DNA of 64,000 nt, taken from contig OZ020258.1 in the NCBI GenBank assembly GCA_963971285.1, positions 14,094,614 to 14,158,613 on the forward strand, given 5' to 3'. The position numbers were made by a program, and so were the translations under genes. Numbering within the stretch: the first letter of the stretch is position 1; each line of letters starts with the position of its first letter. Of the stretch, positions 56,535 through 64,000 are shown one piece after another. The notes under the pieces are model-generated. The model was not told the DNA's origin. It ran no database searches and saw nothing but the letters and a program-made list of their open reading frames with translations. This DNA is from Astropecten irregularis. Taxonomy: Eukaryota > Echinodermata > Asteroidea > Paxillosida > Astropectinidae.

Positions 56535-59500
56535 TTATGAATGGTTAAGGATACGAACAAAATAAGGTATTGGGCTAAGTTTATATCTGTTTGTATTGCA
56601 TTTGACTACAGAGAGGTTATTTGAATTTCTTAATTGATATTGCACACTAGAGCTTCTGGTCTGGGGCAACCACTGTCGGAACAAATCCGAAGATTTCAGT
56701 TTAGTTGAAAAGTCAATACAAAGACCTTTCCTGCGATCATGAAGAGAGACAAGATTGCACTTCGAAAGAGCATGTTCATAATCTAAGTAACCCTGGCCCA
56801 AAATAATTTTAAGGGCACGTTTTTGGATACTCTCTAATTTATTGATATGCACTCTGGTTAGTCCAGCATTCCAGGCAGGTGTAGCATATTCTGTTAGTGG
56901 TCGTATATATCCCTTATACACTGTTAACAAATCATCAAGAGATAAATGGAATTTTTTTAAGAGTTTAAGCATATAAATCTTGTTACTAGCTTTACGATGA
57001 ATCTGGTCGACATGTTTGTCCCATTTAAGATCAGAACTAATTAAAACACCTAGAATCTTGACACAATCGACAATGTGGAGATCGGTAGAGGAAATGTGTA
57101 AAGCAGGGAACTGTGGAATATTTCTCATAAAGCATACAGTCATGCTAGCACATTTATCTGGGTTGATGTTCATGTTATTCTGCACAGCCCATTGACTAAA
57201 TTGATCTAAAACTGATTGGATGGAATGAGGATCATTTCCTCTACAGCTCTCCACAATAGTCATGTCATCCACGTATTTCAGACTAAGTAACTGACCATTA
57301 GTGTTGGCAGAATCATCCAGACACACAGCACTATTAAATTTGGCAAGAAAACCCAATGGACCAAATTTAGTACCTTGCGGTAGTCCACCTTTAAGCACAT
57401 TAAAATTAGACAAGATATTTTTATACTTAACGCACTGTAATCTTTCAGTCAAAAAACTACAGACCCAGGGAATGACTGATGGACGTGTACCCAACTGAAG
57501 TAAATCACATATAACGATGTTGTGATCAATGTGGTCAAATGCCTTACTAAAATCTGTGACAACCAAAGAACTGTGGTTTTTCGGAAGGTCGGCATGAGCA
57601 GCTAGGTGATCAACAAGTTTGACTAAATAATGAGATGTTGACACACCCCTCCTATTACCAAACTGATTAGGATCCAAGTTCTGATGAATGTCAGAAATAA
57701 TCCACTGAACAACAAAGTGCTCAGCCACTTTAGCAAAGTGATCAGTTAGAGAAATTGGGCGGAGCTTATTCCAAGTTGGAGGAGAACTTTTTGGTAAAGG
57801 AATAACAATAGCTTTTTTCCACTCATTAGGAACCACTCCTTCACGATACGATGAGTTATAGATGTTTGTCAGAGGTTTGCTTAATTCATAGGCAAATTCA
57901 CGGATGATCCGTGCTGGAATTCCATCTAAACCACCTGCCTTCCTACAACTAATCTTCTTGAGTTGAGAATATACCTCCCATTCCTGAACATTTGGACAAG
58001 GTTCGGGAGAAGGGAGATATGTTGGAAGAGATGACAAATCCATAGGAGTAAGATCATTTCCAACCGAGGTGAAATGCTCATTGATGATATTAGCAATATC
58101 CAGATCACTATCACAATTCGCTCCTGGTGGCGGAATGATTGAAGGATTGGGAGTAGTGCCTGTTGTCATCAATTTTATGGCACGATACCAACCTGCAGGA
58201 TTGGAAGTTTTAAGTTTTTGAACACGATTGTGGTAATAATTTTTCTTTGCAGAAGCAACCATACGAATGATCTTATTCCGAACGGACTTCCATCTATTAT
58301 TCCCATCAGAAAATAAAGTCTGCCGAATTTTAATTACGGCCTTAATTTCTGCTGTCATCCAGGGTTTATCTTGAACATGTAATTTAATGGTTTTAGTGGG
58401 GAAAAACTCACTGATGGCTTTATTTAAAATGTCATAAAAAACGCTACATTTATTTTGGCTGTCTAATGCACTGTAAACCTCTGACCAATCATACTGTGTG
58501 ATCCATTGACCAAAAAAACGAATTGAAGACTGTTTTATCGGTCTAGTTGTTTTGACATAAGTTTCATTGGTCTTGGTGACATTAGTTTTTGGAAACCACA
58601 TAATTATATTATGATCACTACGATGAAGTGGCGCCATGATATCAGGAGGTTGATATTGTAAGGAGACATTGGTAATAATCTTATCCAAAATCGCTGAGCC
58701 TCTAGTAGGGCAGTTAACCACCTGAACAAATTGACCTGTGGTGAGTTGACTAATATCAAGACGATTCATGTCACCAGCAATAACAATTCCGGCATCAGGG
58801 TAGCTAGTAGTGATTTTATCGATAGTTTCTAATAGATGACAGATTAACAGGTCTGCATTAGAATCATTAGGCGGAGAATAAACGACGCAATAATATAAAC
58901 TGGTTATTGACCGTGGTAAAAAAGGGGGTCTCAATTTGACCCAGACCACCTCCAATTGTTGAGGGATAAAAGTATCATACGTTACTGCATGAAATGAGTC
59001 ATTAATATAAAATGCCACACCACCACCACAACGACTAGATCTTTCTTTAGAGAAAAGAGAAAAACCCTCAATGTTAATCTGATCAATGGGTGTGTCTTGC
59101 TTAAACCATGTTTCAGTAACACAAGCAATTTGTATACTATGATCATGTAAATACGATCTAAATTCGTCAAACTTATTGATTAAAGAACGAGGGTTGCATA
59201 GCATCAAACGTGGCATGCACAGTTTACGTGGTGTTTGGATTTGAAGCCTAGGAATTTTAACAAGGTTGGATAAATGAACACCACTATTACTCATGTTTGT
59301 AAAGTTACCACCCAGATGAACCTGTCCATTAGTCCAAGCTTGGTGGATGTCATGTTCATATCTGTGAGGGCGTCTCTCTGACATATGGACTGGTATGGAG
59401 TATGTTGGGTTGTTATTCTTTCTACCCCGTTTTCCCCGGTATCTCCGAGTAAGACCATTCATGTTCAACTGGTGTAGTACCCCAGGCCTTGGACGCACCG

Positions 59501-60056
59501 CTGAACCACGCAGACTGAGCAATAGTTGTCGGCTGTATACTCGTCTTCCCAAAACATGTCTGATTGGGACGGGTCCTTGGCTTCTGATGTCTGAAGAAGA
59601 TGCACTTGTAGGCACACATGGAATCTGAACGTCATGGCTCGAAGTTGGAGATGGATCACCACTTGGGCCAGGATTTGATGAGACATCCATATAGACAGTT
59701 ATATCTATAGGTGGATCATGACCAGACACACAAAGACAGGTGCATCCATGTTTTGACCATTTCTTCTGTGGTAATCTTGAATGGTTAAAGCCCGTAGGGC
59801 ACAGGTGTATCATAACTGGGCGGGTGCTGGGAACAACGAAAATGGCTGACTGTGATAACACAATACCCCGGTGGAATGGCTGAATCAGGGGTGCGGCCAC
59901 AACATCATCCGTTGTTACTTCCAGTGATTTACATGTAGAATGGCACGAACACAGCAAGAGACCAAGGCACACTAGCAGTCGGGCTAATCTCATACTGGTA
60001 CTGGTACTAGTGTCGGTAGTGGTACTGGTACTGGTAGTGTCTCCAATAGCAGCCAT
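56535..60056 (-). CDS. LINE ORF: signal/2A-like leader, EEP endonuclease, reverse transcriptase
   Basis: The 1,173-codon frame is uninterrupted. Residues 23-41 form a hydrophobic, Cys-rich leader. Residues 124-131 read DVSSNPGP, a 2A-like ribosome-skipping motif with Ser where most have Glu. The endonuclease follows with MLCNPRSL (Asn288), VTETWF (Glu315), AGDMNRL (Asp429) and RSDHNII (Asp481-His482). The RT has KAGGLDGIPARII, FSKAFDHIDH (motif A), GGLPQGTKFGPLGF (motif B) and LKYVDDMTIV (motif C). All expected catalytic residues are present, so the copy may be recent or active. Clade (CR1, L2, Rex1) is not resolved. Confidence 0.9.
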   Translation of the reverse strand: MAAIGDTTSTSTTTDTSTSTSMRLARLLVCLGLLLCSCHSTCKSLEVTTDDVVAAPLIQPFHRGIVLSQSAIFVVPSTRPVMIHLCPTGFNHSRLPQKKWSKHGCTCLCVSGHDPPIDITVYMDVSSNPGPSGDPSPTSSHDVQIPCVPTSASSSDIRSQGPVPIRHVLGRRVYSRQLLLSLRGSAVRPRPGVLHQLNMNGLTRRYRGKRGRKNNNPTYSIPVHMSERRPHRYEHDIHQAWTNGQVHLGGNFTNMSNSGVHLSNLVKIPRLQIQTPRKLCMPRLMLCNPRSLINKFDEFRSYLHDHSIQIACVTETWFKQDTPIDQINIEGFSLFSKERSSRCGGGVAFYINDSFHAVTYDTFIPQQLEVVWVKLRPPFLPRSITSLYYCVVYSPPNDSNADLLICHLLETIDKITTSYPDAGIVIAGDMNRLDISQLTTGQFVQVVNCPTRGSAILDKIITNVSLQYQPPDIMAPLHRSDHNIIMWFPKTNVTKTNETYVKTTRPIKQSSIRFFGQWITQYDWSEVYSALDSQNKCSVFYDILNKAISEFFPTKTIKLHVQDKPWMTAEIKAVIKIRQTLFSDGNNRWKSVRNKIIRMVASAKKNYYHNRVQKLKTSNPAGWYRAIKLMTTGTTPNPSIIPPPGANCDSDLDIANIINEHFTSVGNDLTPMDLSSLPTYLPSPEPCPNVQEWEVYSQLKKISCRKAGGLDGIPARIIREFAYELSKPLTNIYNSSYREGVVPNEWKKAIVIPLPKSSPPTWNKLRPISLTDHFAKVAEHFVVQWIISDIHQNLDPNQFGNRRGVSTSHYLVKLVDHLAAHADLPKNHSSLVVTDFSKAFDHIDHNIVICDLLQLGTRPSVIPWVCSFLTERLQCVKYKNILSNFNVLKGGLPQGTKFGPLGFLAKFNSAVCLDDSANTNGQLLSLKYVDDMTIVESCRGNDPHSIQSVLDQFSQWAVQNNMNINPDKCASMTVCFMRNIPQFPALHISSTDLHIVDCVKILGVLISSDLKWDKHVDQIHRKASNKIYMLKLLKKFHLSLDDLLTVYKGYIRPLTEYATPAWNAGLTRVHINKLESIQKRALKIILGQGYLDYEHALSKCNLVSLHDRRKGLCIDFSTKLKSSDLFRQWLPQTRSSSVQYQLRNSNNLSVVKCNTNRYKLSPIPYFVRILNHS
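59664..59687 (-). other. 2A-like motif in the LINE leader
   Basis: The codons for D-V-S-S-N-P-G-P lie about 90 residues after a signal-like hydrophobic segment and before the endonuclease. The canonical motif is D-(V/I)-E-x-N-P-G-P. 2A-like sequences are established at the N-termini of sea urchin non-LTR elements, some acting also in dual targeting. Confidence 0.65.
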
Positions 60057-60456
60057 GTTTATGTGGTGTGTATGTAGACATTCAAAAGTTCACAGTACAT
60101 GTACTCACATGAAACTTCGGTTTCCAACATCGACGACACAAAATAATCACCCACAAAGTGACACAAAACTCCCCTCAACACATTACGATCAAATACAAAC
60201 ATGGATGTCAAATATAAGTTGATAAAAAGACGGATTAAAATTGGAGCAGACAGACAGGATAAAAAACACAGGCAGCTAAGCGAACAGCGCCCTCTATCGA
60301 GGGGAAGGGCAGGGGTACGTTTTCAATTGAAGTTAAACATGATTTAATGTGAATAACACTTTTTCTTACCTGTGAGCGGATCTGAACGAAAACAATACAG
60401 GATTTGCACGGTAGCATTATCTTTACATAATTATTTAGTATAAGTACTCTCAATAA

Positions 60457-60778
60457 AAAAGGACCGCATCTTTCTCATTACACTGTGTGGTTTTGTTTTA
60501 ACAATTCAACCCTTAACAAATTAAGTATACCTTCGTAACCTGAATGAATAAAGGAGGCTACTCACTTTCAACACGGCCAAAAAGAAACAACGTCAAATTA
60601 AAAGACAGAGCCAGTATAAGAATAAACGGCAGAACAAAAGACGACGCGAAATGTAAAAGACAGAGGGCACTGTGCTTTTTCGTGATAAGGCTAAAGTAAT
60701 GGTTATTCACTGCTTTAACTTGCCTTGTTTCTCAATTTTGTTTTCACTTTGCCAATGCAGAAAGAAACGAAGGAGAAG
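60457..60778 (+). promoter_or_regulatory. conserved 5' flank of IFIT-like gene 2
   Basis: Blocks AAAGACAGAGGGCAC (60654), GATAAGGCTAAAGTA (60683) and GCCAATGCAGAAAGAAACG (60751) match the flank of gene 1. A TATAAG lies at 60615. The region is squeezed between the antisense LINE and the start codon, so the LINE insertion is within about 400 bp of the likely promoter. A spliced 5'UTR with an acceptor at 60760 is possible. Confidence 0.5.
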
Positions 60779-63700
60779 ATGGCATCTACGGTTATTGCTG
60801 GGCCTGGTAGTCACGAAAATTCGCATGTTAACTGGAAGGAGCAACCATGTCACTTTACTTGGATGCGGAAAGCTGGGGTTGTGATCGACTTTAAGAGAGT
60901 CACAATAGTTATTGATCAGGATTTAGAAGAGACACCAAACTTGTTACGAGTTGAAGGCCTTCTTTTCAGATCATACCTGGAGGTATGCGATGAACGTCTC
61001 CACTGGGATGTAAAGAAGGCGCGAGAATTCCTAGATGATGCAGACGAATGCATAAAAAATGCGGAGACAGAGTTGCAGAATGGCTACAGAAGTGTGGCAT
61101 TGCTGAATCGCATGTGGATCGAGGACAAATCGAAAAACGACCAAGAGGTGAGGCGCCTGCGAAGTGAATACGAAGTCTTGAAATTAGACGATGCAGACCT
61201 TTGCGTTATCAATGCAGTAAAAGCTTGTGCTTTCCAGCGCTATGGGCCCAAATTAACAGAGACTGCTGAAACACTATTTGAAGCAGCCCTCAAACATTTC
61301 CCAGGCAACACTGATTTTCTCTTTGGGGCTGCTCTTATGAATAAGAGGAAGCTGAAAACCGAAGGAGTACGAGGGGTCAAGTACGATCAAATGGACGAGA
61401 CCGCAAGAAACTGGATGGATAAAGACGAAAAATACTGGAGACTGATGATGAAATTAAATGATGAGTATCAACTTGCCAAATCTTATCTTGGACTGAACTT
61501 AGTGCGGCGCCCCTCCGACAAGGAGGAGGGTCTCAAGTACTTGGAGGAAGCGTACGAGAAAAGACCTGGCGTGTTAGAAGTTGGCCAGAATTTGGCTCGA
61601 CATTACAGGGATAACGAGAGGTTAGAGGAAGCTGAAGGAATACTACAACGAAACAATGAAAAACGGCCACATTCTTCTGAAAGTTGGTATCAGCTTGGCC
61701 TAACTTATATTCGTTGCGCCAAGAAGTGCACTAGTGCAGGGGATGAGAAGAAGACATGGAATGAGAAAGCTCTGAAGTGCATAGAGAGCTGCCTAAAAAT
61801 AAACAAGTGGCATGCACATGCTGGACGAGACAAGGCCCGTGTCTTGATTCATCTTGGAAGAATCGACGATGCAAAGACATGCTATGAAGATATGTTGCCT
61901 AGATCTGAACAATTAACAGACGAGAACAAACTGATACTTTTCCAACATTATGCTGGTTTCCTAGAACGTCACGATCCAACATCAGAATCGCAGTGGAGTA
62001 TTTTGGGTGACATGATGAGCATTGCTTCATCGTTTGAGTATCAAGATCAAAAATCCGGTGAATGGTGTGTAAAGGTAAATGCAAAGCGGCAAAAGGAAGA
62101 CGCCTTTCAAAAGCTGTCGAGACATTACAAATCCAATAATCTGGAGCTTGGCATACTGTATTTCCAGAACTTTCAATTCAGTAAAGCTGAAATTTTTTTA
62201 ACTCACGGTGATCTTGATAAGTCCACCGATCTTCGTTTACCACACTACCTTGCACAGATATACCTAAAATGGGGTCTCCAGATGAACGTGCAAGCTCGTC
62301 ATCAGAATGATCTTCAGGAAGCTTCTCGGTGTTTCGCCAAGGCTCGGGAAAACGTCTTTAGTGCAATACGAATGGGACTGGACAAAATTCAGTTTCGAAA
62401 TCTGCTGGCTGATATCGCTCTAGCCACAGCAAATAACCAGCTGAGGATAAATAGAGGCAGTGATGAAGAAGAGCATAGGATACCGCTGGAAGCTGACAGC
62501 ATCAAAGCATATAGAGAAGCAATCAGGTGTGGTAGCCTAGTCGCCTGTTTGGAGATGCTGAGACTCATTCAGCTTGACCTCATCCGAGTTACTTCAAGGT
62601 GGGAATTCATACAGGTACGATACAAACACACGCAGCGTTTGGGGGTATTGGTGGGCTATTATGTCAAAATAAGGCTTTTGGCTTTTAGATTGGTATACTG
62701 CATTAAAAATAATTGGAGATGATCCTTACAATGTCGAGTAAAAGAAGGAGGAAGTTCAATATATTTATCATTGATGAACCCATGCCATTAAAAACTAGAA
62801 CAGATTCTATAAAAATGATAAAACAGAATCCTGCAGAATAAACCATAAAAGGAGCACAAGAGGAACGAGTTTCACGAAGTGAGCAATATCACAGTCTGTT
62901 TTTTCTTTATTGACACATTAATTTTGGAATAATAGAAACGAAACAAAGTGTTCAGCCTTGCACAGCCCAAACCCTCTCTAATGTTGGACGTATGTTACAA
63001 AAATAAAACACCGAGTACACCAATCATTGTTTAACCATTACTTGTTAACTGCTTCCCCAGATTCTTGCAGAGATGGAGGTCTGTTGTTTGTTGCCTCCGA
63101 AATGTCTCCTTCATCGCGAGAAAAGGCCCCTTTCATTTGAAGCGGGTACGACTAGTCTAGATACCGACATGGACAGTTCAGCAAAGACTCCCAAGCAGAT
63201 CAAAGAAAACATCTGGGGTATTCTCCACAAGGAAACGTTTTTCAGACAAGCCTTTAAAGAACATTTCGAAATGGAGAAAGCGCTGCTGCAAGAAAGGTTT
63301 ACAAACGATGATAGTGAACTCGAGTTAGATGGACGGGAAGAAGAAAAGGGATCACCAAGCGACATAGTCTTTCAGAAAGCAATCGACAGTTGCGAGAAAA
63401 TTTATCCTCTCCTAGACCACATTGTCGTAGAATTCAAGGTACGCTACTATTGGCAAAACTGCTTTGAATGAATTGATACAGACCAACCGACCGAAAATAC
63501 TTCGCGATTGATACAAAGAACGGCTTGCATTTAAGCGTTCATACTGCAAAAATCATATACAAAAAAAGATTCACGTTCCTCCTAGGTCAAGTCATTTATA
63601 GATATTAAAACGAAATATTAATGTGTTCCGACGCATAGCCAGATAGGATTTTGTTATCAAAAATAATGTTCATGAGAAATGTCTCATAATTGGATGTGAA

Positions 63701-63873
63701 TTGTTTTGTTACAGACAAAAAAGCTGAAGATGCAAGAGGGAGTTCAGTATTTTCCTATGATTGGGGGGAGCAGCAGACCGATAGTTGACGAAGAGCTGAC
63801 AAATTCCCTTCAGTCACTCTTTGGAATCGACATATCCCAACACTACAAGAAACTCTACATCAAGCTTCTTCAG
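60779..63873 (+). CDS. IFIT-like tetratricopeptide-repeat gene 2 (5' part, three exons)
   Basis: Exons are 60779-62614 (612 codons), 63061-63438 (126 codons) and 63715-63873 (53 codons). Each is bounded by GT/AG sites and all are in phase 0; the gene runs off the window. The start (MASTVIAG) matches gene 1. Exon 1 carries CHFTW near residue 25 and the TPR helices (SYLGLNLVRRPSDKEEGLKY, SWYQLGLTYIRCAKK, ALKCIESCLKINKWHAHAG). It retains the segment FQKLSRHYKSNNLELGILYF missing in gene 1. Exon 2 begins ILAEMEVCCLLPPK, aligned with SLAEIDVCC of gene 1. Exon 3 (TKKLKMQEGVQYFPMIGG..) aligns with exon 3 of gene 1. Presumed cytosolic RNA-binding innate-immunity-type protein by family; not shown here. 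Confidence 0.82.
62615..63060 (+). other. intron 1 of IFIT-like gene 2
   Basis: The donor is CAG|GTACGATAC, shared with gene 1, and the acceptor is CTTCCCCAG before ATTCTTGCA. An alternative acceptor ten bases downstream (TTCTTGCAG) would break the frame. No insertion is present at the site where gene 1 carries a MITE. Confidence 0.7.
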
Positions 63874-64000
63874 GTATGCATACAAAGTATCACTCTGTAC
63901 TGTCAAATTAAACAAAAAGTGGTCAAGAGAAAAACGATAATGGGAACATGCAATACATAACATAAATAGCAAGACTTCAACCCGTCTTAGTGCCTTTGGT

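Larger units (their letters stand above)
56219..60450 (-). mobile_element. LINE (CR1/L2-type) with (AAT)n tail
   Basis: On the minus strand the element runs from an uncertain 5' end (about 60400-60450) through one long ORF (60056-56535) and a ~300-bp 3'UTR. It ends in an (AAT)n microsatellite at 56219-56247, preceded by AATAAACCAG. Microsatellite 3' tails rather than poly-A are typical of CR1/L2/Rex1 elements. The 3'UTR contains a short tandem duplication (about 56336-56480: 'aactggagtaaaacaattta' twice). I could not identify a target duplication. Confidence 0.75.

Overview
The window is eukaryotic DNA from a marine invertebrate deuterostome, most probably an echinoderm. I base this on spliced IFIT-like TPR genes that occur as diverged paralogues, and on the mix of mobile elements: DIRS/Ngaro tyrosine-recombinase retroelements, a CR1/L2-type LINE with a 2A-like peptide, a Penelope-like remnant, and many Harbinger-, hAT- and TTAA-type MITEs. 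Species cannot be assigned from sequence alone.

Layout. 1-2.1 kb: DIRS-type gag (minus strand) with only the start of pol. 2.1-6.2 kb: unique-looking AT-rich DNA with one possible signal-peptide exon and a hAT MITE with a perfect 8-bp target duplication. 6.5-7.0 kb: Penelope-like GIY-YIG remnant. 7.1-7.9 kb: array of short covarying palindromes and two 130-bp repeat units. 8.4-9.0 kb: retroelement gag-like remnant. 9.1-17.9 kb: a five-exon IFIT-like gene on the minus strand, followed downstream by two further paralogous exons, with a dead LINE between them. 18.1-34.4 kb: a 16-kb head-to-tail array of Helitron/Helentron-like non-autonomous elements. They carry terminal palindromes, 3' hairpin-CTAGT ends, tandem 130-bp repeats and many paired TGACGTCA sites. 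34.8-39.6 kb: TTAA- and Harbinger-type elements and an inverted copy of a 19-bp minisatellite element. 39.6-54.7 kb: two direct copies of a ~3.95-kb segment (R) flanking a 5.6-kb block that holds a truncated SGNH hydrolase and a broken gag/RT/RNaseH/tyrosine-recombinase element. 55-56 kb: a dispersed MITE and an inverted, diverged third copy of part of R. 56.2-60.4 kb: a nearly complete LINE with an intact 1,173-codon ORF on the minus strand. 60.8-64 kb: the 5' part of a second IFIT-like gene on the plus strand.

The two IFIT-like genes are head-to-head paralogues about 43 kb apart. They share exon structure and a short conserved block just upstream of the start codon. Almost everything between them is transposable or repeated DNA. 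The exon calls rest on open frames, GT/AG sites, phase agreement and similarity between the two paralogues; no transcript data were available. Because the R copies are paralogous, one copy often preserves the empty site for an element inserted in the other, so target duplications can be read directly for four MITEs.
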